A stretch of DNA of 64,000 nt from a virus. Under the pieces are notes generated by a model. It searched no databases and had not been told where the DNA came from. It saw only the letters and a list, made by a program, of their open reading frames with translations. Position 1 is the first letter of the stretch. Each line of letters begins with the position of its first letter. The stretch is taken from the IMG/VR virus record IMGVR_UViG_3300028837_003833, positions 1 through 64,000 of that record; one strand, written 5' to 3'. This document shows positions 51,501-60,553 of the stretch, one piece after another. A program made the position numbers and the translations under genes.

Positions 51501-52983
51501 AAGGCTCATAATCGATTGAAGCCTCAAAAACTCTTACTTTTTCACGATCATCATTTGGGAGAGAAGCATCCGATAACTTATAAGGACTCACAATAAGATT
51601 TATAGCATCCTTAAGTTCTTCTGAATTAGCATACATATCAAGATTAAGAACATTTATATAGTTAATATTATCTTGTACCCCTGTGTATTCTAGTACAAAA
51701 GAGTTTGGATAATTCGATGGAGAAATCTTATAAATAAGATTTTTAAAGAAATTCTTGGAACTCGGATATACTGCTACTGTAAATTTAATAGGGTATTCTC
51801 GTTTAATAAAAACTTTATTAAAACTTGTTGTTCTTTCTGGGTATATCTCAGAAATAGATTTATATTCCCCATCATACCAGATACGATCAGACATCTCAGA
51901 CCAAGAAAATCCACTATCTGATGTCCTGAAAATTTTCCCATCATCTGATATCGCTATACCATCATTTAAGTTATAAAAACCCATAGAGGTAATATTTGAT
52001 GTTATTGTCACTCCCAAAGCTACATTTGTCATATTATATTTCTGCCAAATGCTTCCCCCATCCTTTGTCATAATAAGGGTACCATCATTACCCGCTGCCC
52101 ATCCCACTGCCACATCATAAAAGTATACGGTATTAAGGTGTTCAGTAACACTCGAAGTCTGAGAAGAAATGAGAAAGTTAGTCCCATCGATAGATAACAA
52201 AACAGTTCCATTGTCACCAACGATACAGATGTTATTATCACCTATGATATATAAATCATTTAAAGTATCAGTTACAGGACTCTCAAGAGCAAACCAAGTT
52301 TCTCCACTATCAATAGTCTTAAGAATTACTCCATTGATACCAATAGCATACCCAAGATAAAGATTATAAAAAGCGACTTTATTGAATGTAGTATTAATAG
52401 GAGTCTCTATCGAAATCCAATTTATACCACCATCAATAGTTTTAAGTATCGTACCCGTTTCTCCTACACACCAACCAATATTTTCATTATACATCCAAAG
52501 ACCTTTTAAAGTACTTACTTTAGATATAGGCTGTGGTTTTGATATTTCTTCTGTTGAATCAGAAGCATTACCACTTTGAGGAGATACTATAGCTCTCCAT
52601 ACTTCGAGAAAAACACCATCTACTCTAGAACCTGATCTTATTGAGTCATTAAATTGAATATCATTCACATGACGCAATGGTGAATTAGTATTTGTTACAT
52701 AAACAGGCCATCCATTTACCATGGCTACTTCCGGTTTAGCGCCCTCTGGATCCTGTGTATAAAAACTATTCTCAAGATCATTAGAGGTATATATCTGTCT
52801 ATAGCTTAACCAACCAGAAGGTATATGAGCTGTTGACTTACGAGTATTAATCTCCTGAAATTCTTGAGCGGAATTAAGCTCTGTATCTAATGGAGGTTTA
52901 CCTTTTTGGAAAACAACCTTATCAAAAGCATATCCCAATCCCTCTAATGAGGTAGAAGTATTTTCTTCGTTGTTGGTAGCCAT
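48580..52983 (-). CDS. Giant virion protein with BNR/Ycf48-like propeller, 1467 aa
   Basis: Paralogous along its length to the 29189-32440 product, but with an insertion (about residues 150-600) not present there. The insert has repeated blades: WCVGETGTILKTIDGGINWI, YAIGINGVILKTIDSGETWF, ICIVGDNGTVLLSIDG, WAAGNDGTLIMTKDGGSIW, IAISDDGKIFRTSDSGFSW, and a later WIVGDYGAALYSSNSGAKW. These G-x-x-G-x-I/L-x-x-T-x-D-G-G-x-x-W units are BNR/Ycf48-type propeller repeats. Propellers of this type often bind glycans. The protein is therefore a structural scaffold that has gained a binding head. It lies four bases downstream of the baseplate J-like gene. Confidence 0.8.
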   Translation of the reverse strand: MATNNEENTSTSLEGLGYAFDKVVFQKGKPPLDTELNSAQEFQEINTRKSTAHIPSGWLSYRQIYTSNDLENSFYTQDPEGAKPEVAMVNGWPVYVTNTNSPLRHVNDIQFNDSIRSGSRVDGVFLEVWRAIVSPQSGNASDSTEEISKPQPISKVSTLKGLWMYNENIGWCVGETGTILKTIDGGINWISIETPINTTFNKVAFYNLYLGYAIGINGVILKTIDSGETWFALESPVTDTLNDLYIIGDNNICIVGDNGTVLLSIDGTNFLISSQTSSVTEHLNTVYFYDVAVGWAAGNDGTLIMTKDGGSIWQKYNMTNVALGVTITSNITSMGFYNLNDGIAISDDGKIFRTSDSGFSWSEMSDRIWYDGEYKSISEIYPERTTSFNKVFIKREYPIKFTVAVYPSSKNFFKNLIYKISPSNYPNSFVLEYTGVQDNINYINVLNLDMYANSEELKDAINLIVSPYKLSDASLPNDDREKVRVFEASIDYEPFSRPSDFRPSYGSFSSVTPAEISFSVEDKAWIVGDYGAALYSSNSGAKWEILDLGVGVDLENVYFVDDLIGWYCGADGTIVDYSGSTPSVQETDLVTKSVGRIYPEGNVLSGTEEYLPDNIIDPQVGVETTKRIQIQYRIRIAEGVDPYVYTEAGLGHDFIYSLGPNLSTTDSGSYIFVNMGEENGDYGLWRARCRNTYDGYSWSIPMFFVTRRNSSAFDVNNNINGSTDFSLGAIRPDGLTYNHIVANDVIDIRRQINIQSYSYFLEKNLEKLLSNSLYTNLSDKDQQGLQYGSTLMMVDTYTGETDNNNLVTGGVSSAAVITPDQKVLDPNIIITTAELTFGPIDTGLYHNDPSYYTAFVSRDGEITNEPVSGTWEGFGTNKVIFHIEDDFAPAGGDLEGITYVFTANYLDYSKIGLSKVPQDPISVKYQSNPNNPNTSTYYNGINSRVPYKMLEELSENVTGYHDYTEIYSAKMVQNNLDDQDLYNLVGYETHDDPDYQRGFNKFKGQQYRGSLVLYHYFLKTTVVTDQLLIPKNLNGYAIYGARSVKNVNGSIYKIGINYQDNETMRDREGSDLSNIIVYLDPAFTIPGNSIVEVTLEAVVTADAVAETMDDVGITVKSRGENQDALRTSFTSNFNIASRSVAGMYTGVLYQITEGLGTTIPIDLSDRPNTSGLSNGIILGIASCDVRDNPLQQYAWYKSNETNYFTMVPIASVEGLGTSSIVITFDERKTITSGTIIVPLLVKQSNLTDLDEASVSSVFYKYIPYQPVANLPSEMKIEILKNSDFVYITNLGTGSSDVIVGEPYAIPAEHIPVNSKEVFNDNFFSNVDDLDFANFRIDTGFVKLPAIVSQYIGEDLVLSMPNNIGDKLGRPFYQKCSLDVISHCEDLTISTPRKVFIPFLARVRSNMIYPFLRGELIMVIFSKTYRARSENKTGYYDDTGTEYQPRYTEDADTSISLYRLINKPLVRK

Positions 52984-52986
52984 ACT

Positions 52987-55900
52987 TTAATATCCTCGTT
53001 TGTTTACTTTCTCATCAACTATTTCTATATCTCTCAAACTAATATTATCTATTTCTAAATATTCAATCTCAGACGTATAAATATCATCCACCGGATTTTC
53101 ATCAGCAGCATAATAAGTAAAATATGATACTTTATAATATTTAGTCTGCGGTGGGGCTCCATCAGTAGTACTTACAATAATTTTACCATCAGATTGTATA
53201 TAAGATCTTCCAATACCCTTCGAAACTTCAATAGGAGTATTAACAAGTTCTAATACTTTATTATCCTCATAAACTCCTCTAAAGTAATTAGAGTCACCAC
53301 CGTTATCTGAAGTGTTATAGGTCAGTACACTATTGATACTTCTATATGAAGTAACCCCCGATGCACTTGTTTTACTATAAACTTCAAATGTAGTATATCC
53401 TACATCGTCCAGGGGTATAAAAGAACTATTCCTTTTCATCATCCTAGTAAAGGGTATCCGGATATCTTTCACTCCTTCTACAGTACGTACAATACTTGAT
53501 ACATCACTTTGAGTTAAAGTATCTCCCATTTTTAATCTAGATACCTGATTAGAAACAGCAGTAACTATTCGTGATTTCAAAATGTTTATATCAGTACCTG
53601 TTTTTCTTACTACTACAAAGCTAATATCAGCAAAATTTCTTATAGCCTGTTTCGCTATAGTGTCTGCACAAGCATGCTTCATCTCATCAATTTTTATCTG
53701 TACTTGTCTTATGAGATCATTTGCTACAAAAGTTACATTAAAATTTTCACTAGCTTGATATGATACTGCTACCCGATCACCATGTCTTATTTTACTATGA
53801 TAAAGAAGTTCAATATATGTATATGTAATATCACTTCCTACATCTATGGAATAATCGACATCCAGTATATATGGATCACCGCCCCCTACAGGAGTAATCA
53901 CTATAGTTTTAATATTAACACCTTTTAATACAAGTCGTGCTGGACTATCATAAAGCATATCATGCTCTTCATCAATTACTGTAACAAATTCCTGAATATT
54001 ATCTGATTCATTGAAATAAAACTTCACAGCATCCTTAGCTATACTCGAATTTCCATTCATTAATGGATCTTCATATTTAACAAGTTCATACTTTGAAGTA
54101 TCAATAACTGAACCTCCGGAAGTTGTAACTGAAACAATACTTTCAAGCGGCTGTTGTGATAAAACCAACATATTAGAACTTCTATACAAATACGCTACTT
54201 CAACAACATCAAATGTAGATAAACCAATATTTGTATTCTGTTGATTTTTTTCAAGAAGAATTGTATTACCCTCTCCGATTATCTGAAGATTAGCTAATGA
54301 ATAATCTTTACCAAGAGTGATATTCCTAACTTTACTCACAGAAACTATAGGATTATCGACATTTACACTCTGATTTTTACACCTTAATCTAAAATCGGAA
54401 GCATCTGAAATATAAAAAGGTTCTCCTACTTTATTTCCGTAAGTATCCGTAGGATATTCATAACTAAAAGCTACTTGATCAATCATTTGCATCAAGCGAG
54501 TACCTCGGATATAAATATCTACTTTACCGCCAATATGCTTATTATCAGTAGCATCATAGTCTCTCATCATTAAAGGATCTCCAGCAATCTCTACTCTAGC
54601 TTGTATAACGCCGGTAACATCCATAGAAACAGAATTATATCCACCCTCAGTACCTGAATCATAATCGAATTTAGCAACTTTTATTCTATCTGAGAATTCT
54701 TGATTGCTCTCCCGATTATTTCCATATCTTGTAGGAACCTCATTATTTACTCTTACACTTGGAGCTACATTCTGTGCTACCGTAATTGAACCTGCTGGGA
54801 CATTACCATTTTCTCCAGCAATTTGAGCTTCTATATCAGCCTGAATTTCATAACGTTTTGTAGTTGGGTTATAATAAATGTCAGGATTATCTGAACTAAG
54901 TATCTTCGTACCCTTTATCACAAAATTAACAGCCCTTCTATTAAGATCATAATTAGCTAATGTTGAAACAATTGTATTATCGACAATGAGAATATCATTA
55001 GTAGGGCGTACTTCAGTGTAAAAAACCACAGAACCTATAGAATATGTAGTCCCTTTTCTTGTAAGATTATAGTTTGATCCAAATTTATCAAATTGCTCAT
55101 CAATTAACAATTGAAGATTAGAAATATCTCTAAGACCTAATGCTGATGCCAAAGCTCTTTTACGAGTACTTGTTGAAACAGAATCGCTTACTCCATCACC
55201 ATCTGCGTCATCAAATTGTAAAAGAGTATCAAGAGATGAGCATGCAAAAATAAAGTCTTGTATCACATACATTTTTTCGAATTCTAAAGCCACAGGATCA
55301 GATATATCGCGAATAACAGATCCTGGTACAACATTAATTTGATCATTATTAACCATCATCTCTTTAGAAATAGAGAAAAGTACATCACTTCTTGATCTTT
55401 TAGGAAGAGTCTGATAATCGGTAGAATATTTTAAAAATTGACCTTCAAGCTCTTGAGAATAGGGGCTTTCAATTAATTGATTAAGAGCGTTATCAAATGT
55501 TCTTACCGTAGATATCAAATAATAAATAATGTCATTACTTAATGTCTGACCATCAGAAAGAAAAATATTAGGGATTTTACCTTCTTGTACGAGTCTAGCG
55601 ATAACTGCTTTATTTAGTGTATAAGTATAATATTCATTAGTTACCTGTTTAGTTCTTTTTGTAGTGACCGTAAGATCATTAACCGTATCTTCATATGAAG
55701 ATTCTTCTACTAAAACATCTTCACTTTCTCTTTCATCAACATCTGTTATTGGTACATCATTCATAAGTACATAATCAGTACCAGGAGTTAAACTCATGAA
55801 AAAGTTACAACCAGAAAAATCATTATTCTCATTAAGAACTATACCCGATGATGGTATCAATATTTTGATGCTATCATCATATCTTTTAATCTTCATACCC

Positions 55901-56346
55901 GTAGGAGGATAAGCAGATGCTGTGATATCATTTATTGCAGTAATATATGCTATAATCGTTGAATATTCACTATAATCCAATACTTCACCAATATGCGATA
56001 AAGTATTACTTACTTTATATGCCTTAAAATCCAAGGTAAGAATATCACCAGCAATAAGTTCAAATATCCCTTCTGAATAAAAAGACCAAGGTATTTCTGT
56101 GATAGAAGAATTTGAAGTACCTACGGTTATATTATTGGTCGATTCTATTGACCAAGTCCCGGAGACACCCGCACGATCAATTTTATAACGAAATTTAACT
56201 ATAATATTTTCCCCAGTAGTTATCTCTCCAGATACTACAGGAACTTCTCCAGAAATAGCTTGAAGAAGGTCATTAGAATAATAAACCTGATCTCCTGTAG
56301 CAGACCAGTTAGTCTTAGGGAATAAAATTATAGGTGCAGGTATCAT
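52987..56346 (-). CDS. Baseplate J-like protein, 1119 aa
   Basis: Residues about 490-640 carry the hallmarks of the Baseplate_J/gp6 family: an extended IQADIEAQIAGENGNVPAGS followed by SVRVNNEVPTRYGNNRESNQ, then EFSDRIKVAKFDYDSGTEGG. The C-terminal half has the family's late features (LIRQVQIKIDEMKHACAD, GDTLTQSDVSSIVRTVEGV). The N-terminal part (1-480) is an extra beta-rich and coiled region and makes the protein much larger than P2 gpJ (about 300). It forms part of the wedge ring that links the tail sheath to the fibres, which is the main evidence for a contractile tail. It overlaps nothing and is four bases from its neighbours. Confidence 0.85.
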   Translation of the reverse strand: MIPAPIILFPKTNWSATGDQVYYSNDLLQAISGEVPVVSGEITTGENIIVKFRYKIDRAGVSGTWSIESTNNITVGTSNSSITEIPWSFYSEGIFELIAGDILTLDFKAYKVSNTLSHIGEVLDYSEYSTIIAYITAINDITASAYPPTGMKIKRYDDSIKILIPSSGIVLNENNDFSGCNFFMSLTPGTDYVLMNDVPITDVDERESEDVLVEESSYEDTVNDLTVTTKRTKQVTNEYYTYTLNKAVIARLVQEGKIPNIFLSDGQTLSNDIIYYLISTVRTFDNALNQLIESPYSQELEGQFLKYSTDYQTLPKRSRSDVLFSISKEMMVNNDQINVVPGSVIRDISDPVALEFEKMYVIQDFIFACSSLDTLLQFDDADGDGVSDSVSTSTRKRALASALGLRDISNLQLLIDEQFDKFGSNYNLTRKGTTYSIGSVVFYTEVRPTNDILIVDNTIVSTLANYDLNRRAVNFVIKGTKILSSDNPDIYYNPTTKRYEIQADIEAQIAGENGNVPAGSITVAQNVAPSVRVNNEVPTRYGNNRESNQEFSDRIKVAKFDYDSGTEGGYNSVSMDVTGVIQARVEIAGDPLMMRDYDATDNKHIGGKVDIYIRGTRLMQMIDQVAFSYEYPTDTYGNKVGEPFYISDASDFRLRCKNQSVNVDNPIVSVSKVRNITLGKDYSLANLQIIGEGNTILLEKNQQNTNIGLSTFDVVEVAYLYRSSNMLVLSQQPLESIVSVTTSGGSVIDTSKYELVKYEDPLMNGNSSIAKDAVKFYFNESDNIQEFVTVIDEEHDMLYDSPARLVLKGVNIKTIVITPVGGGDPYILDVDYSIDVGSDITYTYIELLYHSKIRHGDRVAVSYQASENFNVTFVANDLIRQVQIKIDEMKHACADTIAKQAIRNFADISFVVVRKTGTDINILKSRIVTAVSNQVSRLKMGDTLTQSDVSSIVRTVEGVKDIRIPFTRMMKRNSSFIPLDDVGYTTFEVYSKTSASGVTSYRSINSVLTYNTSDNGGDSNYFRGVYEDNKVLELVNTPIEVSKGIGRSYIQSDGKIIVSTTDGAPPQTKYYKVSYFTYYAADENPVDDIYTSEIEYLEIDNISLRDIEIVDEKVNKRGY

Positions 56347-56349
56347 ATT

Positions 56350-57096
56350 TTAATTAACCAATCGTAGTCTTGCAGTGTCATTCATACTTATATATTGTGT
56401 ATACTCAACATTAACATTACCCTGAGATGTAAAAGTAACTATCACCTGAATCAAAGAAGGGTCTTCTGTATTCAGAATATCTATTTTAAGTAATTTTCCG
56501 AATAATTCTCCAGGAGAAAAAGTTCTACCAGATGCTATCATTTGTCTTTGTGTATTCCTAAGTTTTTCGATAGCAGAATTTACTTGTTCACGAATTCTAT
56601 TAAACAAAAGATCTCTATCAAAAATTTTTGTTCCTATAAGAGAATGAAGTTCCGTCCCATACCAATCATGAAAAACATTAGAAGAAAGTTTTGTCACAAG
56701 AATCTTTTCAACCTGTTGTAAAAGAAGAAGTTCTCTATCAACTACATCTATATCTCCATTACCATTAATAATCCAATCATCAACCGTTTTTACATTAAGG
56801 CATTTTGGACATGTATCTGCAAAAGTAGTATAAAAAAGTTCTATAATCGGATCGTAATGCTTAATCTTCGTTATAAATTCAAGCCTTGAAATAACTACAA
56901 GACTTAATGGCTCACGTGATGTTTTAACACCATATGTCGAATAAGGTACAACAACACCATTCATACGAACTTTTAAAGAAGACAACGCAGCCAATGGATA
57001 TTGAAAGTACACCGTTCGGCTATCAGATTCAAGTTGAGCTCTAGCCCAAAGAATCTTATGATCACAATAATTCTGTAGTCTGATATCATATGACAT
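56350..57096 (-). CDS. Probable baseplate component, 248 aa
   Basis: This 248-residue protein begins MSYDIRLQNYCDHKILWARA and has a CPKCLNVKTVDDW pair and a helical middle (VEKILVTKLSSNVFHDWYG, then LFNRIREQVNSAIEKL). It ends with a beta-hairpin-like part (IQVIVTFTSQGNVNVEYTQY). The order beside the J-like gene and the length suggest a wedge subunit, but no family is certain. The ATG lacks a clear Shine-Dalgarno site and the motif AATAATCTACTATTATG lies about 25 bases upstream. Confidence 0.6.
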   Translation of the reverse strand: MSYDIRLQNYCDHKILWARAQLESDSRTVYFQYPLAALSSLKVRMNGVVVPYSTYGVKTSREPLSLVVISRLEFITKIKHYDPIIELFYTTFADTCPKCLNVKTVDDWIINGNGDIDVVDRELLLLQQVEKILVTKLSSNVFHDWYGTELHSLIGTKIFDRDLLFNRIREQVNSAIEKLRNTQRQMIASGRTFSPGELFGKLLKIDILNTEDPSLIQVIVTFTSQGNVNVEYTQYISMNDTARLRLVN

Positions 57097-57113
57097 AATA
57101 ATTAGCCAAACAT

Positions 57114-57126
57114 AATAGTAGATTAT
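57114..57126 (-). promoter_or_regulatory. Recurrent motif ATAATCTACTATT
   Basis: Minus-strand copy with one change from the sites at 9783-9795 and 39403-39415, about 18 bases before a virion gene with a weak ribosome binding site. Confidence 0.4.
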
Positions 57127-57150
57127 TAAGCTACAGACAGAATGTGCAGG

Positions 57151-58629
57151 TTATGTAGATAGAATATCTGTAGGGGCTTCCGTAAGTTTTTCCAAAGCAA
57201 GAGCTCTAATATTGGTCTTACTTTTGCCCGTTTTAAGATCAGTATTATCTTTTTTTATAAAGATAATATTACCATTTTCATCCATAGATTCTACTTCATC
57301 GCAAAAAGGGATATTTCCGCCATACTTTTGACGAACTTTTTCCCGAAGATGATCCTCAAGGTTAATGGTACGATCATAAAAAAATGTTACAGGGAAACCT
57401 ATAGTCTTTGCCATCTTCCTTAAAAAATGAGAACTTGCTCTAACAAATTTTGAATCCAAATTCTCAATTCCTAATTGAAGATGACTTTTAAAGCTATTTA
57501 TACTCTGATTTACACCCAACCTCACAGTATAATTATCATTTGTGACATCCTTAAGAGTATCTGGTACTATTGTTTTCTTTGAAACATAAGAATTGGCAAT
57601 AGCATTCGTAGAGGTTATAAGAGAATCTACCACAGAATTACCAACCCCTTTTACTCCTCTTATAGCATCAAGGGTATTTTTTGAATTAAAAATTAATTGA
57701 TCGATGTCTTTAGCTAAAAGATCCAATTTTTTAAGAATAGAAGTTTTGTAAGATATAGCATCTATATATTTTTCTGGTAACACTTTAATAAGACCATTGG
57801 AAGAGTTATTTGATTCTTTTATAGAATAACCCTCATCAGAACTAAAGAAATAAGCAATTTCCCTAAATACCAACGTATAAATACCTAATTGCTCTTTATC
57901 GAAAACAGTAAGTTTATAATTATCCTGCAGGGTAATACCCATTTTCATGAGTGTCTTTTTCTTATTGTAGTATTCAGTACTATATCTATTGAAATAATTA
58001 TTTTGAAACTTAGTATAAGATTCAGCAGTAAAAGTATCTGGAATTGCTGTAATTAAATATTTGAAATCAAGAAGATTTTGATAAAGAGAACGAATTTTAT
58101 CAAGATTACTTACCGCATCATTATATTCAGTCTGATACTCCTCTAACCTTTCTTTATACTCAGTAATAGTTTTATCTACTGATTCCAAATCTGCCTCTAA
58201 TTCAGATTTACGTAACCTCATTCTCAAAAGACTATAAACATATTCCTCTATTTCATCCTGTAATGTTTCATATTTATTCTGAAGAAGATTAAGAGTACGT
58301 AAAAATGTTGGATTAGGGTTATTTGAAAGCATAGCATTTTCGATAGGTATTTCAGTCAGAGATTGACTTGAAACAGTAAATGGCATCACAGAATCCGCTG
58401 TAACAGTACTGAAAATAGGAAAAGTTGTTTCTACTCCATAGCTATTAAGAAAAGATATAAATTCTTCTCTTGTAATCGATATCATCTTAGCTAAGTCTGC
58501 TATTTCCTTCTTTAATAATCTCCTTTTATCCTCAACCTTATCTTTATTATTCTCAGCAATAGTATATAGATCCTCTATTTCAGCAATACTATTATTTTTA
58601 TTATAATTATCTTTAATTCTTCTTGACAT
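57151..58629 (-). CDS. Coiled-coil structural protein, 492 aa
   Basis: The protein is long and mainly helical, with heptad-like stretches (IEEYVYSLLRMRLRKSELEAD, shown here up to 20 residues per piece: IEEYVYSLLRMRLRKSELEA; VDKTITEYKERLEEYQTEYN) at about 60-210 and again at 290-350. The N- and C-terminal ends are charged. No enzyme motif is present. It is four bases from the next gene upstream and 55 from the gene below, so it is cotranscribed with the virion set. It is probably a tail, baseplate or scaffold component. Confidence 0.65.
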   Translation of the reverse strand: MSRRIKDNYNKNNSIAEIEDLYTIAENNKDKVEDKRRLLKKEIADLAKMISITREEFISFLNSYGVETTFPIFSTVTADSVMPFTVSSQSLTEIPIENAMLSNNPNPTFLRTLNLLQNKYETLQDEIEEYVYSLLRMRLRKSELEADLESVDKTITEYKERLEEYQTEYNDAVSNLDKIRSLYQNLLDFKYLITAIPDTFTAESYTKFQNNYFNRYSTEYYNKKKTLMKMGITLQDNYKLTVFDKEQLGIYTLVFREIAYFFSSDEGYSIKESNNSSNGLIKVLPEKYIDAISYKTSILKKLDLLAKDIDQLIFNSKNTLDAIRGVKGVGNSVVDSLITSTNAIANSYVSKKTIVPDTLKDVTNDNYTVRLGVNQSINSFKSHLQLGIENLDSKFVRASSHFLRKMAKTIGFPVTFFYDRTINLEDHLREKVRQKYGGNIPFCDEVESMDENGNIIFIKKDNTDLKTGKSKTNIRALALEKLTEAPTDILST

Positions 58630-58632
58630 AAT

Positions 58633-60363
58633 CTACTCCAGCCCTAACATTTTCAATAAAGTTTCTATAGCTTTACCTGAACTAGCATATCTTTTTTTAG
58701 CATTTTCTATATTAGATTCCGGAACAATTAATTTTAATCTCTCAGGATTTGATAAATCAGGAATACCATATAATAAAATTAGACCAAACATTATTCCTTT
58801 TTCATTAAATTTTGCTATAGGAGAATTTTTAGTTATTTTTGCAGAATTACTAAGAAATTCAGATAATTTTTTTGTACTTTTTGGGACTTCATTTTTCGAA
58901 TTACCAGAATTACAAGCCTTATTAAAACGATCAACAAAACCTTTCATACCCCCGGTTTCAAGAGGCATCTTCAATACCATAAAAGTACCACGAGTAGTAA
59001 AAGAACTAAGTCTAAATATGATATTTTTAATTTTTTCAAGTATCTCTAACAAATTCTCTATTCTCTCACCATAAAATTTTAAATAATTATTTATAGCAGT
59101 ACTACTGGTATCGACAAGCCCTATAAGAGTATCTGCCAGGACATCTAGACTATCATACATATCATCAAGTTGATTACCAAGCATTCTACGTACTGTAACA
59201 GATTGCCAATCTCCCTCCATATCAAACGGAGACATAAGTTCACCACTTATCGATAAATTCATATATTTCTTAAGTTCAGAAAGGGGTATACACTCTCTTG
59301 GAACATTAGCGGATATTGTTGGTGTAGCTATTGGACTACTTATAGATTTCAAATGAGGATTATTGTCCAGATAGTCTTCTCCAAAAACAGAGTATATTTT
59401 GTAATAATATAAAGTTTCTTCAGTAACATCAAAATCTATATAACTATATGTAGGTTTAAAACTACTATAATTAACTTTTACCATAGGTAAATTATCTGAA
59501 AAAACTTGTATATTAATATCTAAACCATTAATTTCCCCTTTAATAGGTACCCCTCTAAAAGATAACGATCGATATACATAAAAAGATCCTACGGGAGAAT
59601 CTGGAGACTCCCAAGTTAGTTTTACTCCTAAAGTCTTCTTTCCATCTTTTTTATAAAAGCCGGGAATAGCTTTAAATTTACGAGCCGGTGAAGGATATGG
59701 TATTTTAAACCCGAATAAACTTCCCAATTTTCTAAAGTTATCCATAAGATCACTTAAATAATTAGGATCATCTACACCACCAAGCATAGCAATAATAACT
59801 CCTCCTACTTTATCTGCATCTTCAAATTTAGGTGCATCTGGATCTTTACTACTTAAACATGTAGCGTTTACTCTTGAAATAAACTCTTGATACCCTCCAA
59901 AAGTAGGAACCGTGTAATTAGGAAATGTTTTATCGAAATTTGGGATAATGAGACTAGAATAAAGACCTGTAGAAGTTAAAGAATCTACAAATTCTTTCAA
60001 TTCTTTAGCTAGCTGCTTTATTGCAAATTTCAAAAATGCAGAAGTAGAATTTACATTACTACTAAACAATCGTATAATTTTAAGTAATTGTGTAATAACA
60101 TCAGTTATTTGATCAAGTTTCTTAAAAAACTTTTCAGCTCCTACTACTGTAGTATCAATACCCTCTAAAGTAAGTGATATAGTCCAATTATACCAACTAT
60201 CTCCTCCTTCATCAGTTTGTATAATAGGAGGATTTGATGCCGCTAGTATATCAAGAGAAGGTTTTAACGTATATTCCTTTAAAGTAATAGTAGGAATATC
60301 AAAATCATAAAGTTTTGGCTTTACAAATTCTGATACTATATCATACTTAATTCTTACTGACAT
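58633..60363 (-). CDS. FN3-like structural protein with an internal duplication, 576 aa
   Basis: An FN3-like beta domain (about 225-340; GKKTLGVKLTWESPDSPVGS, then FYVYRSLSFRGVPI) lies between two helical halves that appear related. Residues 80-220 end GGYQEFISRVNATCLSSKDP followed by a GVIIAMLGGVDDPN strand. Residues 380-570 contain GGMKGFVDRFNKACNSGNSK followed by GIMFGLILLYGIPDLSN. The repeated order GG...F..R.N..C....G....L.G..D suggests duplication of a unit. AAAGGA precedes the ATG, and the start overlaps the small gene at 60347-60553. Its role is probably structural. Confidence 0.65.
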   Translation of the reverse strand: MSVRIKYDIVSEFVKPKLYDFDIPTITLKEYTLKPSLDILAASNPPIIQTDEGGDSWYNWTISLTLEGIDTTVVGAEKFFKKLDQITDVITQLLKIIRLFSSNVNSTSAFLKFAIKQLAKELKEFVDSLTSTGLYSSLIIPNFDKTFPNYTVPTFGGYQEFISRVNATCLSSKDPDAPKFEDADKVGGVIIAMLGGVDDPNYLSDLMDNFRKLGSLFGFKIPYPSPARKFKAIPGFYKKDGKKTLGVKLTWESPDSPVGSFYVYRSLSFRGVPIKGEINGLDINIQVFSDNLPMVKVNYSSFKPTYSYIDFDVTEETLYYYKIYSVFGEDYLDNNPHLKSISSPIATPTISANVPRECIPLSELKKYMNLSISGELMSPFDMEGDWQSVTVRRMLGNQLDDMYDSLDVLADTLIGLVDTSSTAINNYLKFYGERIENLLEILEKIKNIIFRLSSFTTRGTFMVLKMPLETGGMKGFVDRFNKACNSGNSKNEVPKSTKKLSEFLSNSAKITKNSPIAKFNEKGIMFGLILLYGIPDLSNPERLKLIVPESNIENAKKRYASSGKAIETLLKMLGLE

Positions 60364-60553
60364 TTTTTATTTCCTTTTCAATAGCTTTACGCAGGCGACA
60401 AACATGAGGAGCAAATAAATTTGCTATGCCACCACTCTTACCTGCTTCTACCATTACCCACTGAGGTTCTTCTACAGGGCAAACTTTAGAGTCTCGATGT
60501 CCTGATCCCCTTTTTTTATTGCATCTTCCAGCATCTTCGCTCGTTGATCGCAT
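60347..60553 (-). CDS. Overlapping small Cys-containing protein, 68 aa
   Basis: The ATG at 60553 follows a perfect AAGGAG at five bases. The frame runs 68 codons, overlapping the end of the giant gene upstream by 82 bases and the next gene by 17. It encodes MRSTSEDAGRCNKKRGSGH and CPVEEPQWVMVEAGKSGGIA, ending with a basic helix (CRLRKAIEKEIKNV). Three Cys and one His could bind a metal. The 108-base stretch between the two neighbours is otherwise unused, which supports it as real. The longer form back to a GTG at 60586 lacks a ribosome binding site. Confidence 0.6.
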   Translation of the reverse strand: MRSTSEDAGRCNKKRGSGHRDSKVCPVEEPQWVMVEAGKSGGIANLFAPHVCRLRKAIEKEIKNVSKN

